DNA of 64,000 bases from Brevibacterium oceani. Its GTDB lineage: Bacteria; Actinomycetota; Actinomycetes; Actinomycetales; Brevibacteriaceae. The notes below the pieces were generated by a model, which worked only from the letters and a program-made list of their open reading frames with translations, made no database searches and was not told where the DNA came from. The DNA is taken from assembly GCF_013623835.1 (NCBI RefSeq), contig NZ_JABKDE010000001.1, forward strand, positions 248,001 through 312,000. Reading direction: 5' to 3'. This document shows positions 35,122 through 45,639 of the stretch, in pieces; position 1 is the first letter of the stretch, and every line of letters begins with the position of its first letter. The translations under genes and the position numbers were made by a program.

Positions 35122-36932
35122 GCGACGAAGATCTCGAAGACGCCACCACCGCCGAGGTGCGGGTCGATCCCCCGACCGCGCCCGGTCCCGTCCGCGGATC
35201 GACTCCGGCCACGGGCGCCAACGGCAATCCCGAGGCCGGATCCCAGGCCCTGCGGGAGCTGCTCGAACGCACCCGCCTGCAGCGCCTGGCCGAGCTGCGG
35301 GAGACCCCGACCGGAACCCAGCCGGACGATGTCGCCAAGGCCGCGGCCGCGAAGGCGGCGAAACCGAGCCGGAGCGGGGGACGGGCGAAGCCCCGGACCG
35401 ACCACCTCGGCGCGTCTCAGCGGATAGCGCAGAAGGTCGCCCGACGCACCGTCGGCAAACTCGTCTCGGGCACCACCACGACGAACACCCAGCCGGTGCC
35501 GATCGTCACCGCGCTCAGGGGCACCCCGTACCAGGCGCCGGTGCAGGCGACCGAGCCGAGCGAAGACGAGGCGCGGATGATCCTCGACCTCGCCGCGGAC
35601 ATCGCGGCGATGATGATGCGCGCCGGTGCCGGCACCAGCGATGTCGAGGTCTCGGTCATCGCCGCATGCACCGCGTGCGGTCTCGCCACGGTCGAGGTGG
35701 ACCTGACCTCGAACACCCTCGTCGTGCACTACTCGACCTCCGACGGTCGTCTGCTGACGGTGATGCGGGTCAACCGCGGCGAATCCACGCACTATGCGAA
35801 GCTCGCCTCGGTGCACAAGCTGGTGACCGACCTCGTCGACGGTCGACTCGAATTCAACGAGGCACGCAACCGCCTCGACGCGATCCGCTCCCAGCGCCGG
35901 CCGTTCCCGCAGTGGTTCACCACCGGCGCGTGGGGAATGATGGTCGGTGCGCTGGTTCTCCTCCTCGGGGGAGGGCCGGTCGCGGTTCCTCTGGGCATCG
36001 CCATGGCGATCCTCATCTTCCAGGTCGGCAAGTGGATCGGCCGGACGCACCTGCCGTCGTTCTTCATCACGGCGCTCCAGGCTGCCGCGGCGACGCTCAT
36101 CGCCACGATCGCCGGCGACCTCGGCCTCATCGCCTCACCGCAGTACCTCGTGGCCGCCGGCATCGTTCTGCTGCTGCCGACCCAGTCGCTCTATTCGGCC
36201 GTGCAGGACGCGTTGACGAACTTCCCGCTCACCGCGGCCGGGCGCGTGGTCGGGGTGTTCATGACCCTGGCGGGCATCGTCTCCGGCATCGCCTTGGGCG
36301 TCGTGTGCGGGCAGGCGATCGGGCTGAGCCATATCGAGGTGCTCGTGCCGAAGACGAGTCCGCATGTGGTCACTGCCATCCTGTCGATGTTCGCGGCCGT
36401 CGTGGTCTCGATGTCCGGTGCCGTGGCGATGTCGGCCAGGCGGCGGTTCATCCTGCCTGCGGCTCTGGTCGGGCTCGCTTCGCACATCACCATGATGTCG
36501 CTGACCCTGCTGCACATCGACAATGTGCTCGCCAGCCTGCTCGCGGCCACCGTCACCGGGTTCCTTTCGAGGCCGTTGGCGCTGCGGCTGGGAGCACCGG
36601 CGATCGTGCTCATGATCCCCGGCATCTACACCCTGCTGCAGGGACTGTCGATCTTCACCGCCGTCTACCAGATCGCCTCGGACTCGGAGAACGTCTCGTT
36701 CGCCGTCGGCCTGTCCTCGCTGTTCACCGCGATCCTGGCGAATGCCGCCCTGGCGGTCGGCGCGGTGTTCGGCAGCTATCTGGCACTGCCGCTGAAGAAC
36801 CTCAAGAGCCGCAGCTCGGCCGAGGAGAAGGTCGAGTCGGTGCGCAGCGGAGAGCCGGTGACCGCGGTCGTCGACACCGTCCAGACCGGCGGGACGAAGA
36901 CGCAGACGGGGTCGGCGCCGACCGAGCCGTGA
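35118..36932 (+). CDS. thrE: Threonine/serine exporter (ThrE family)
   Basis: 604 residues from GTG 35118. A polar N-terminus (1-140) leads to the soluble ThrE domain (ILDLAADIAAMMMRAGAGTSDVE, a family signature) and then about ten membrane helices in two groups (about 270-400 and 420-570), as in the Corynebacterium exporter. It would export threonine, serine or similar products by proton motive force. Translational coupling to the amidohydrolase suggests a shared substrate. Confidence 0.88.
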   Translation: MSDEDLEDATTAEVRVDPPTAPGPVRGSTPATGANGNPEAGSQALRELLERTRLQRLAELRETPTGTQPDDVAKAAAAKAAKPSRSGGRAKPRTDHLGASQRIAQKVARRTVGKLVSGTTTTNTQPVPIVTALRGTPYQAPVQATEPSEDEARMILDLAADIAAMMMRAGAGTSDVEVSVIAACTACGLATVEVDLTSNTLVVHYSTSDGRLLTVMRVNRGESTHYAKLASVHKLVTDLVDGRLEFNEARNRLDAIRSQRRPFPQWFTTGAWGMMVGALVLLLGGGPVAVPLGIAMAILIFQVGKWIGRTHLPSFFITALQAAAATLIATIAGDLGLIASPQYLVAAGIVLLLPTQSLYSAVQDALTNFPLTAAGRVVGVFMTLAGIVSGIALGVVCGQAIGLSHIEVLVPKTSPHVVTAILSMFAAVVVSMSGAVAMSARRRFILPAALVGLASHITMMSLTLLHIDNVLASLLAATVTGFLSRPLALRLGAPAIVLMIPGIYTLLQGLSIFTAVYQIASDSENVSFAVGLSSLFTAILANAALAVGAVFGSYLALPLKNLKSRSSAEEKVESVRSGEPVTAVVDTVQTGGTKTQTGSAPTEP

Positions 36933-36949
36933 GGGTTCAGTCGGAGCGG

Positions 36950-37013
36950 TCAGGCTCTGAGGCGGCAGCGCCCAGTCGTGAGGACTCAGCCCTGAGGCGG
37001 CAGCGCCCAGTCG
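36950..37013. repeat. 36-bp spaced repeat of the uracil-DNA glycosylase 3' end
   Basis: The copies at 36950-36978 and 36986-37013 share a perfect 22-bp core (CTGAGGCGGCAGCGCCCAGT and two more bases). The second copy is the coding end of the gene with stop TGA at 36986-36988; the first lies beyond the stop and keeps the TGA triplet (36950-36952). Confidence 0.88.
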
Positions 37014-37687
37014 ACGGGCGCGATACCCTTCTGCCCGAGCAGCTCGTTGACCCGTGAGAACGGGCGGGAGCCGAAGAATCCGCGGCTGGCCGACAACGGC
37101 GACGGGTGCGGGGATTCGATGATGGCCACCTCGGCGGTGCCCGATGTCAGCAGCGGCGCAAGGTTGCGGGCATCCCTGCCCCAGAGGATCGCGACGAGGG
37201 GCTGATCGCGTTCGGTCAACGCGGCGATCGCACGTTCGGTGATCTCCTCCCAGCCTTTGCCCCGGTGGGAGGCAGGCTGTCCCGGGGCGACGGTCAGCGC
37301 CCGGTTGAGCAGCATCACGCCCTGGCATGACCACGCCCGCAGATCTCCATGGGCGGCCGGTGATATCCCGAGATCGGCCTCGAGCTCCTTGTAGATGTTG
37401 CCCAGCGATCGGGGGAGGGGTCTGACCTCGGGGTCGACGGCGAACGACAGGCCGATCGGATGCCCCGGCGTCGGGTAGGGATCCTGACCGACGATGAGGA
37501 CCTTCACCTCGGCGAGCGGTTCGGCGAAGGCACGGAACACGTTCGACCCGGTGGGAAGGTACTCGCGCCCGGCGGCGAGTTCGGCGCGGAGGAAATCGCC
37601 CATCGCGTGGATGCGGTCCTCGACATCGGCGAGGGCCTCGGCCCAATCGGGGGACATGATCTCGGTCATCGGAGGCGTCGACGTCAT
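36986..37687 (-). CDS. ung: Uracil-DNA glycosylase
   Basis: 233 residues from ATG 37687. Family 1 motifs are [11 protein letters not shown] (catalytic Asp69) and HPSPLSA (catalytic His194), with LLNRALTV between. It removes uracil from DNA to start base excision repair. TACACT ends seven bases before the ATG, so the transcript is probably leaderless. Longer in-frame starts upstream run through the inverted repeat and are unlikely. Confidence 0.93.
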   Translation of the reverse strand: MTSTPPMTEIMSPDWAEALADVEDRIHAMGDFLRAELAAGREYLPTGSNVFRAFAEPLAEVKVLIVGQDPYPTPGHPIGLSFAVDPEVRPLPRSLGNIYKELEADLGISPAAHGDLRAWSCQGVMLLNRALTVAPGQPASHRGKGWEEITERAIAALTERDQPLVAILWGRDARNLAPLLTSGTAEVAIIESPHPSPLSASRGFFGSRPFSRVNELLGQKGIAPVDWALPPQG

Positions 37688-37742
37688 GGGCACGAGTGTA
37701 GCGAGGCCGAGTCGGCGTGACACATCAACGGTTACCCAGGAG

Positions 37743-37798
37743 TGTTTGGTCGATCCGCGGTGATTTCCTTGATGAAACCGCCGCGGATCGACCAAACA
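37743..37798. repeat. Perfect 18-bp inverted repeat between ung and the aldehyde dehydrogenase
   Basis: TGTTTGGTCGATCCGCGG (37743-37760) and its exact complement (37781-37798) are separated by 20 bases. It lies between divergent genes and has no T run, so it is more likely a protein-binding site or mobile palindrome than a terminator. Confidence 0.75.
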
Positions 37799-37829
37799 AC
37801 GATGTGCGGCAGGCGTGAGGTGCGCGCAC

Positions 37830-37861
37830 CCGTGCACGTGTTTCGGTCGCCGTGCACGTGT
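37830..37861. promoter_or_regulatory. Direct repeat CCGTGCACGTGT upstream of the aldehyde dehydrogenase
   Basis: Identical 12-mers at 37830-37841 and 37850-37861 are exactly 20 bases apart, about two helical turns, each with the palindromes GTGCAC and CACGTG; a third CACGTG lies at 37864-37869. It probably binds a dimeric regulator of the gene at 37974. Confidence 0.5.
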
Positions 37862-37973
37862 GCACGTGCCGCAGACCGGGTGTGCGTGATCGCGTATCGA
37901 TCGGGAGTATTGCCGTTCAACGCCACACGTTATGCTCGGCCTAAGGAGTTCATCGTTGAACGAAAGGACGAGA

Positions 37974-39440
37974 ATGTCGGATTTCCCCGAGGCCAAGAAC
38001 TGGAAGATGCTCATCGGCGGCGAGTGGGTCGATGCCGCTGACGGCGACACCACCGATGTCATCACCCCGATCGACCGCAACGTCGTCATCGCGAAGGTGC
38101 CCAACGGCAAGGAGGCCGACGCCGATCGTGCCGTCAGGGCCGCGCGGAAGGCCTTCCCCGAGTGGGCGGCCGTGCCGTTCAAAGAACGCCAGAAGAAGCT
38201 GCTGGCCTGCGCCGATGCGCTCGAAGCCGCCTCAGAGGAGCTGGCCCAGCTGACCGCCATCGACACCGGAAACGCGATCCGCACGCAGGCCCGCCCGGAG
38301 ACCATCACCCTGGCCGACCTGTTCCGTTACATGGGCGGAGTCGCCGGAGAGGTCAAGGGCAACACCCTGCCCGCCGGTGACGGACAGCTGCAGTACACCA
38401 AGCGTGTGCCGCTGGGCGTCGTCGCGGGCATCCTGCCCTGGAACTCCCCGCTGATGATCGCGGCATTCAAGACCCCTGCCGCGCTCGCCGCCGGCAACAC
38501 GATCGTCCTCAAGTGCGCCGAGGATGCGCCGCTGACGATCCTCAAGATGGCCGAGATCATCGCCGACATCCTCCCCGCGGGTGTCCTCAACGTCGTCACC
38601 GGCAAGGGCTCGGTCATCGGTGAGGCCCTCAACGTCCACCCCGACGTCGACAAGGTCTCGTTCACCGGTTCGACGAGCGTCGGCCGTCACGTCGCCGAGG
38701 TGGCCGGTGGCCGTCTCGCACATTCGTCGATGGAGCTCGGCGGCAAGTCCCCGAACATCATCTTCCCGGACTCGAACGACGACGACACCCTCCAGCAGGT
38801 GCTGCTGTCGACTCGCTTCGCCCGCCAGGGACAGTCCTGCACGATGGGTTCGCGCCTCTTCCTCCACGAAGACATCTACGATGACTTCCTCGCCAAGCTC
38901 GTCGATGCGGTGTCGAAGATGAAGGTCGGCGACCCTCGCGATGAGGACTCCGACATCGGCTGCATCATCAACCAGAAGCAGTACGACCAGGTCGCTTCCT
39001 ACATCGAGATGGGCAAGTCGATGGACGGCGTCGAGATCGCCTACGACGGCTCCGATTCGCTCGAAGTCGGCGAGCCCGGCTTCTACCATGCACCCGTGAT
39101 CTTCTCGAAGGCCAAGAACGACTGGCAGACCAGCCGCGAAGAGATCTTCGGTCCCGTCCTCTCGGTCATTCCGTGGAAGGACATCGACGAGGTCATCGAG
39201 ATGGCCAATGATTCCGACTTCGGTCTCGCGGCTTTCGTCTTCACGAAGAACGTCGACGCGGCGCTGACCATGGCCAACCGCATCGAGTCCGGCTGGGTGC
39301 AGGTCAACCAGGGCGGCGGTCAGCTTGCCGGCCAGTCCTACGGCGGCATGAAGACCTCCGGCTTCGGTCGCGAAGCCTCGCTCGAAGGCATGCTCGAGGG
39401 CTTCACCCAGATCAAACAGGTCAACATCCGCATCCGCTGA
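37974..39440 (+). CDS. Aldehyde dehydrogenase family protein
   Basis: 488 residues from ATG 37974 with GAAAGGA upstream. Catalytic residues are Glu254 in MELGGKSPN and Cys289 in [15 protein letters not shown] marks the NAD site, PWNSP the Asn of the oxyanion hole, and the C-terminus has KTSGFGRE. It oxidises an aldehyde to an acid with NAD(P). Substrate unknown; aliphatic or aromatic amine-derived aldehydes are typical for this group. It stands alone as a single-gene unit. Confidence 0.9.
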   Translation: MSDFPEAKNWKMLIGGEWVDAADGDTTDVITPIDRNVVIAKVPNGKEADADRAVRAARKAFPEWAAVPFKERQKKLLACADALEAASEELAQLTAIDTGNAIRTQARPETITLADLFRYMGGVAGEVKGNTLPAGDGQLQYTKRVPLGVVAGILPWNSPLMIAAFKTPAALAAGNTIVLKCAEDAPLTILKMAEIIADILPAGVLNVVTGKGSVIGEALNVHPDVDKVSFTGSTSVGRHVAEVAGGRLAHSSMELGGKSPNIIFPDSNDDDTLQQVLLSTRFARQGQSCTMGSRLFLHEDIYDDFLAKLVDAVSKMKVGDPRDEDSDIGCIINQKQYDQVASYIEMGKSMDGVEIAYDGSDSLEVGEPGFYHAPVIFSKAKNDWQTSREEIFGPVLSVIPWKDIDEVIEMANDSDFGLAAFVFTKNVDAALTMANRIESGWVQVNQGGGQLAGQSYGGMKTSGFGREASLEGMLEGFTQIKQVNIRIR

Positions 39441-39449
39441 GCGGATACG

Positions 39450-39487
39450 CTCGCCGAGGTGGGGCATCCTCGCCGAGGTGGCCCGCC
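39450..39487 (+). repeat. 19-bp tandem repeat after the aldehyde dehydrogenase gene
   Basis: CTCGCCGAGGTGGGGCATC (39450-39468) and CTCGCCGAGGTGGCCCGCC (39469-39487) are adjacent and lie 9 bases after the stop. Each contains the GCCGAGGTGG word that is scattered through the host part of the window. Confidence 0.75.
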
Positions 39488-39567
39488 CTGCCGGGACCGG
39501 ACCCCGAGTCCGAGGATGGGCCCCTCCCTGAGGCGGGGCCGCCTCGGCGAATGACCCCGTCGCTCAC

Positions 39568-39608
39568 CCCGTCGCAGCGCACAACAATCAGTTGTGCTGC
39601 GGCGGGGT
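39568..39608. terminator. Bulged hairpin after the aldehyde dehydrogenase gene
   Basis: CACAAC pairs with GTTGTG around a five-base AATCA loop; after a CG bulge the stem continues through GCAG/CTGC into GC pairs. There is no clear T run. It is the only structure in the 290-base gap before the next gene. Confidence 0.5.
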
Positions 39609-39667
39609 GGTGCGGTTCTCGACGGGCGTCGCGAGGGACCTCACAGCTTCGGCGGCGCGCCGAAAAT

Positions 39668-39695
39668 TTCGGTCCCGTCGATCGGGCGATAATAT
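39668..39695 (+). promoter_or_regulatory. Candidate promoter of the DUF3263 gene
   Basis: TTCGGT (39668-39673) and TAATAT (39690-39695) are 16 bases apart, about 35 bases before the ATG at 39732, in an AT-rich patch that stands out. A GAAGGAG ribosome binding site follows. Confidence 0.5.
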
Positions 39696-39731
39696 AGAAG
39701 CACAGTCACCTCTCGAAGGAGCACATCCCCT

Positions 39732-39998
39732 ATGCCGCCGAACAACGACACCTCAGAACTGAGCGAGCTCGAGGTGGCCGTTCTCGAATTCGAGCGGCGG
39801 TGGTGGAAATACGGTGGAGCCAAGGATCACGCGATCCGTGAGCGATTCGACATGTCAGCCACCAGCTACTTCCAGATACTGAACTCGCTTCTGGACAACC
39901 CTGCCGCTCTGGCCAGCGATCCGATGCTGGTCAAGCGCCTTCGCCGGATCCGCACCACGCGGCAGAGCGAGCGCGCCCAAGCCCGCGTCTCGAGGTAG
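39732..39998 (+). CDS. DUF3263 domain protein
   Basis: 88 residues. The sequence LEFERRWWKYGGAKDHAIRE then MSATSYFQILNSLLD matches DUF3263, a small actinobacterial family with a helix-turn-helix-like core. It probably binds DNA, but no function is established. The LytR_C-domain gene starts three bases after its stop, a conserved pairing in actinobacteria (from memory), so the two likely form an operon. Confidence 0.85.
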   Translation: MPPNNDTSELSELEVAVLEFERRWWKYGGAKDHAIRERFDMSATSYFQILNSLLDNPAALASDPMLVKRLRRIRTTRQSERAQARVSR

Positions 39999-40000
39999 AC

Positions 40001-40582
40001 ATGACCGACGAATTCGACGAGATCGAGCCCGGCCGGCGTAGCGGCGCCCATCGACAGGAATCCGCAGCGTCGTCGAACATCGGTGCCATCTCTCTGGTCA
40101 TCGTGCTCGCGCTCGTCGCGGTCCTGCTGGTCGTGGCCGCCATCAACATCATCTTCTCCTCGATGGGCAATCCCGAGTCGAAGATCGCCGACCCGCCGGC
40201 CTCGGAGTCCGCCTCGTCCGAGCCCTCGCCGAGCGAGAGCGAAGTCAACGTCGCCGACGATTCGATCACCGTCGACGTCCTCAACGGCTCCGGCGTCTCC
40301 GGCGCCGCGAAGAAGTTCTCCGAAGCAGTCGAAGACAAGGGCTGGAAGCTCGGCCAGGTCGGCAACTATTCGACGAACCTCACCGACTCGACCGTGTACT
40401 ACAACGGCAAGGACAACGCGTCGCAGGCCAAGCTCGTCGCGAAGTCGCTCGGGATCTCGGCCACCGAGGCTTCCTCGGACTTCGATGCCGACGTCACCGT
40501 CGTCATCTGCTCGGACATCGCCGACCGTGGGCCCGAGTCGGGTGGAGAGAGCACAGAGGGCGCCGACTCCTCCGACGGCTGA
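40001..40582 (+). CDS. LytR C-terminal domain membrane protein
   Basis: 193 residues. A cytoplasmic N-terminus, one membrane helix (about 28-52), a Ser/Glu/Pro-rich stalk (60-85) and an extracytoplasmic LytR_C domain starting at ITVDVLNGSGVSGAAKK. The domain occurs in cell-wall polymer ligases of the LCP family but here stands alone without the catalytic part, so a cell-envelope binding role is likely. It ends in an acidic tail. Confidence 0.85.
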   Translation: MTDEFDEIEPGRRSGAHRQESAASSNIGAISLVIVLALVAVLLVVAAINIIFSSMGNPESKIADPPASESASSEPSPSESEVNVADDSITVDVLNGSGVSGAAKKFSEAVEDKGWKLGQVGNYSTNLTDSTVYYNGKDNASQAKLVAKSLGISATEASSDFDADVTVVICSDIADRGPESGGESTEGADSSDG

Positions 40583-40866
40583 TGACTGCCGCGTTCCCCA
40601 CGTGAACAGGGCGAAAAGCCTAAGGTAACGAATCTATAACAGTGTTGAGCGACCCCGGGTGGGGTGCGCGGCTGCGGTAGAGTGGCACCAGCTAGGCAAG
40701 CACAGCACCTTGTGTTCTATTCGTGCTTCACCGAGATTATTCTCCCGAGGTCAATGAGAGAAGTCGCGGGGTCGGTTGAGTTTTACTAGCTTCCGCAGCT
40801 CGATGCGGTCGCCCGATCGCGGCTGATCTGCGGGATTTCAATGGCACTGCACTGTATGGAGAAGTA

Positions 40867-41070
40867 ATGGCACAAGGTACCGTCAAGTGGTTCAACGCTG
40901 AAAAGGGCTATGGATTCATCACCCTCGAAGGCGACAACCAGGACGTGTTCGTTCACTGGAGCGCAATCCAGATGGACGGCTACCGCTCTCTCGAAGAGGG
41001 CCAGCAGGTTCAGTTCGAAGTTGGAGAAGGACAAAAGGGTCCTCAGGCGGAGTCCGTCACCCTCCTCTGA
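40867..41070 (+). CDS. CspA-family cold-shock protein
   Basis: 67 residues, one cold-shock domain: [15 protein letters not shown] (RNP1) and VFVHWSAI (RNP2). It binds single-stranded RNA or DNA and melts secondary structure. The 284-base gap upstream (40583-40866) has no gene; TATAAC at 40635-40640 is a possible -10, which would leave a leader over 200 bases long, as in many cold-shock genes. A strong terminator follows. Confidence 0.93.
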   Translation: MAQGTVKWFNAEKGYGFITLEGDNQDVFVHWSAIQMDGYRSLEEGQQVQFEVGEGQKGPQAESVTLL

Positions 41071-41159
41071 GACTGGCTGCTGATAAGCACAGTTTTCTGA
41101 TCCGCGGCACGGCGAAGCTCGAACGACCATGTGGTCGACCGGACTGACCGTACGCGGGG

Positions 41160-41192
41160 AAAGCGCCGAGCAGGCAACTGCTCGGCGCTTTT
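41160..41192 (+). terminator. Rho-independent terminator of the cold-shock gene
   Basis: A perfect 14-bp stem (AAAGCGCCGAGCAG, 41160-41173, with 41178-41191) has a GCAA tetraloop and ends in TTTT. From here to 41403 I see no gene. Confidence 0.88.
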
Positions 41193-41403
41193 CAGTGCCC
41201 GGGAGGTGCAGGTGGTGCTCGGGTGCGGTGGTGCGCAGTCGTTTCGCGCTGGGCCGAACCGCCTCGGTGATGGTGACGAACCGAGTGTCTCGACGGCCGC
41301 ACATATGCCCCGCGCCGCGAGAATCCGCGGAACTCGGTCGCGGATTCGCTCGATCCGCTCCCGGGCACCTGCCTGCCTCCACTGTGACGACAGACGACGA
41401 ATA

Positions 41404-41430
41404 TTTGCACTCGCATAGTGAGAGTGCTAA
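41404..41430 (+). promoter_or_regulatory. CIRCE operator (HrcA site) overlapping the groEL promoter
   Basis: TTTGCACTC and GAGTGCTAA flank a 9-base spacer, matching CIRCE (TTAGCACTC-N9-GAGTGCTAA) with one change. TTGCAC (41405-41410) and TAAATC (41428-41433), 17 bases apart, form a probable promoter inside it. HrcA would repress groEL until heat shock. The leader to the ATG is about 150 bases. Confidence 0.88.
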
Positions 41431-41580
41431 ATCTAGTACTGGTGAAAACCGATGGGTTCCCACCAGTCGTCTCGAGAGCGTGGTCCTTATGTGGAATGGA
41501 ACATGCGGACACACTCTCTGCCGTCGCGGGCGCTGATGACTGCTCTGGATTCCCACTCCACTCCATCAGGGAGGATCTAA

Positions 41581-43230
<1,650 letters not shown>

Positions 43231-43267
43231 TCTGACCTCACCGTCAGAGCAGCCCCGCTGTTCGATC

Positions 43268-43308
43268 GGCCGTGCCGGTACCCGCAAGGGTGCCGGCACG
43301 GCCGTTTT
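43268..43308 (+). terminator. Rho-independent terminator of groEL
   Basis: A 16-bp stem with one G-T pair (GGCCGTGCCGGTACCC, 43268-43283, with 43288-43303) has a GCAA loop and is followed by GTTTTC. Loop and shape match the cold-shock gene terminator. Confidence 0.85.
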
Positions 43309-43454
43309 CATGCCCGGTTCACAGGCGCCATGTGCGTTCCGCGGGTGCCGTGTTCCCCGACGAGGAGGCGCTGAGTATGCCCGGCCTCGGGCGATTCGCT
43401 TCAGCGGTGCCCTCGAGTATTGTCCTCGCAGATGCGCCCGCATAGGCTGGGCGC

Positions 43455-43838
43455 ATGACTTTCATCGGCACCGATGCCTGCGGAAACAGCCCGAAGAACG
43501 TCTTCGTCGCCGAGTTCGAAGAGAACCTCTTCAATGGAGTCAGGGATTCCCTCGGCGAGGCGGTCGCTGAGGACTGTGTGCTCCAGATCGTCCGGCCCGA
43601 GGGCGTCCGGACCGCCACCGGCCGTGACGAGGTCGTCGACGCGCTGCTGGAGCTCTCGGCGCATTCGCCCGAGGCCGGCCACCTCGAAGCCGCGATCACC
43701 CACGGCAAGGCAGCGGCCGCCTGGGGCTATTGGCAGGCCGAAGCGGACAGCGATGATCTCAGGCACTTCTCCCACACGATGTGGTTCACCACGCACAAGG
43801 CGCAGGACTTCGGCCAGATCCGGGTCTTCCAGGTCTGA
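43455..43838 (+). CDS. SnoaL/NTF2-like domain protein
   Basis: 127 residues. The pattern of an N-terminal helix pair, then TGRDEVVDALLEL and beta strands (HGKAAAAWGYWQA, HFSHTMWFTTHKA, IRVFQV) fits the NTF2-like fold. No catalytic residue can be named. TAGGCT ends six bases before the ATG, so it is probably leaderless. It converges on the DUF1707 gene. Confidence 0.65.
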   Translation: MTFIGTDACGNSPKNVFVAEFEENLFNGVRDSLGEAVAEDCVLQIVRPEGVRTATGRDEVVDALLELSAHSPEAGHLEAAITHGKAAAAWGYWQAEADSDDLRHFSHTMWFTTHKAQDFGQIRVFQV

Positions 43839-43898
43839 TGAGCCGATCGGGGCGGCCGGCTACCGGCATCGGGGTCGGCTCAGCAACGACGACCCGCG

Positions 43899-44666
43899 TC
43901 AGTCCCAGGGGTTGTCACGGTGAGCACGCCGCCCTTCACGGCGCCGGCGCCGCTCATCCCGGCGGGCGATCTGTCCGGGCGAATACGGCGGGTGAGACGG
44001 GTGCGGCGGCTGCAGTCCTCTGCCGAACTCGGATTCGTAGTCATCGGCCGACTGCTCACCCTTCTCGAGTTCGCGTTTGGCCTCCGCATCGCCGAGGTGG
44101 GCCCGCGCCCTGCGCGTGAGTTCCCGCTTGCGCTCGCGGATCGTCTCCTCCTTGTGACCGACTCGGGAGAAGAATCCCAGGAGCATCGGAATGATGACGA
44201 AGATCGGCCAGAAGAAGATGAAATCCCCACGTGCGATCGATGTGAACGCCCAGATGGCCAACGTGATTCCGCCGGGGCCGGCGATGAGGCCGAGCGCTGC
44301 CCGGCGCACCCGATCCCGGTAGTACTGCTGTGCCGCGGCGTCGATCTGCTCAGGCGTGATCGGAACCCGGTCGGCCTCGAGCCGGGCCAGGGCCTGCGCA
44401 CGGCCGGCATCGTCGAGTTTGCTCGGTTCGACCTCGGACGGGTCCGCCAGGACGAGGTCCTCGATCAGTGCTGGGACCTCACCGAGAGTCTTGACCTTCG
44501 CGGCCGCCTCGGAGCGTTCGTCGAATTCCTCCACGTCGAGCTGACCGAGCGCATACGCTTCCGAGAGCACATCGGAGACGACCGCACGGTCGGCGTCGGA
44601 GGCACGGACCTTTCCGTGCGATCGCGGATCGGCACTGAATCGCGACCAGAGGGGAGGAGAGTTCAT
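43899..44666 (-). CDS. DUF1707 domain membrane protein
   Basis: 255 residues from ATG 44666. Residues about 18-70 are the DUF1707 (SHOCT-like) domain: RASDADRAVVSDVLSEAYA then LDVEEFDERSEAA. Two membrane helices lie near 137-155 and 160-180, and a charged, basic tail follows (RRDERRRRREGRRAH). DUF1707 proteins are common in actinobacteria and have no known activity; a localisation or oligomerisation module is likely. Confidence 0.82.
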   Translation of the reverse strand: MNSPPLWSRFSADPRSHGKVRASDADRAVVSDVLSEAYALGQLDVEEFDERSEAAAKVKTLGEVPALIEDLVLADPSEVEPSKLDDAGRAQALARLEADRVPITPEQIDAAAQQYYRDRVRRAALGLIAGPGGITLAIWAFTSIARGDFIFFWPIFVIIPMLLGFFSRVGHKEETIRERKRELTRRARAHLGDAEAKRELEKGEQSADDYESEFGRGLQPPHPSHPPYSPGQIARRDERRRRREGRRAHRDNPWD

Positions 44667-44713
44667 GATGAATACTGTAACCCCGCTCCGGCCCGCCGAT
44701 CGGGGCAACGACC

Positions 44714-44774
44714 GGGAAGTGCGCCGCATGCAGGCTGGGAGATGCACTGCCGGCAGCGTGGGAAGTGCACTGCA
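44714..44774. repeat. Three direct repeats in the DUF1707/TauE intergenic region
   Basis: GGGAAGTGCGCCGCA (44714), GGGAGATGCACTGC (44737) and GGGAAGTGCACTGCA (44760) are spaced exactly 23 bases apart between divergent genes. They end just before the -10 box of the downstream gene and may be operator sites or another case of local tandem duplication. Confidence 0.65.
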
Positions 44775-44775
44775 T

Positions 44776-44781
44776 TAGACT
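44776..44781 (+). promoter_or_regulatory. Leaderless -10 box of the TauE/SafE gene
   Basis: TAGACT ends seven bases before GTG 44789 and overlaps nothing else; no ribosome binding site precedes the GTG. This supports the start at 44789 over the in-frame GTG at 44765. Confidence 0.5.
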
Positions 44782-44788
44782 CGACGGG

Positions 44789-45538
44789 GTGGAACCCGTC
44801 GTCGTGCTCATCCTCTTCGCCGTGTTCCTCGGGGCGCTGTCCCAACGCGTCACCGGGATGGGATTCGGCCTGGTCAGCGGCCCCTTCCTCGTCCTCCTCC
44901 TCGACCCGTACAGCGGGATCATCCTCGTCAACATCTGTGGGATCGTCGCCTCGGCTTCGGTCTTCGCCCGCACCTTCGCCGAGGTGGAGTGGGCGTCGTT
45001 CCGCCACCTGGCCCTGGGCGCGGTGATCGGGACGATCCCCGGCGCCCTTCTCGCCTCCGCGCTGCCGACCGCGCCGCTGCAGATCCTCATCGGACTGCTC
45101 ATCATCGTCTCGCTCATCAGCTCTTTGGCTCTCGGTCGCCTCGGTCGCAGGATGCCGGCGAACCTCGGTACGCGATTCGGGTTCGGTGCGCTCTCCGGGG
45201 CGATGTCGGCGGCAGCGGGGGCCGGGGGACCGGCCGTCAGCGCCTACGCGGTGCTCACGGACTGGGAACAGCGGTCCTTCGCGGCCACCCTGCAGCCGTT
45301 CCTCGTCGTGGGGACCGCCTCGGCGGTGGTGGCGAAGTTGATCGCCCACGGTGGGGCGTGGCCCGCCCTGTCGATCGGCACGTGGATCGGTCTGGTCCTC
45401 GTCCTCGTGGCGGGACTGATCGGCGGGGACTGGCTGTCACGGCGCATCGACGCTTCGATCGCACGGATCGGCATGCTCGTCCTCGCCTTCGGCGGGGGAG
45501 CCGCGGCACTCCTCAAAGGGGCTGCGGCCCTGCTGTGA
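44789..45538 (+). CDS. Sulfite exporter TauE/SafE family protein
   Basis: 249 residues from GTG 44789. Two sets of four membrane helices are visible, with the family's glycine-rich start of each half (SQRVTGMGFGLVSGPFLVLL and GALSGAMSAAAGAGGP). Members move sulfonates, sulfite or organic acids across the membrane. Substrate unknown here; no sulfur genes are adjacent. Confidence 0.85.
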   Translation: MEPVVVLILFAVFLGALSQRVTGMGFGLVSGPFLVLLLDPYSGIILVNICGIVASASVFARTFAEVEWASFRHLALGAVIGTIPGALLASALPTAPLQILIGLLIIVSLISSLALGRLGRRMPANLGTRFGFGALSGAMSAAAGAGGPAVSAYAVLTDWEQRSFAATLQPFLVVGTASAVVAKLIAHGGAWPALSIGTWIGLVLVLVAGLIGGDWLSRRIDASIARIGMLVLAFGGGAAALLKGAAALL

Positions 45539-45639
45539 GGTGCTCGAGAACTGAGCGGATGTGGGGGACGGGTTCAGTCGTCTGTCAGTTTCGTCGGGCA
45601 TACTGTTCGAGGACGCAGATAGCCGGGGAGGCATAGATC

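Noticed and set aside
40867..41070. Riboswitch upstream of the cold-shock gene
   Set aside because: The long leader is typical for cold-shock genes, and I see no known riboswitch core; I could not fold it.
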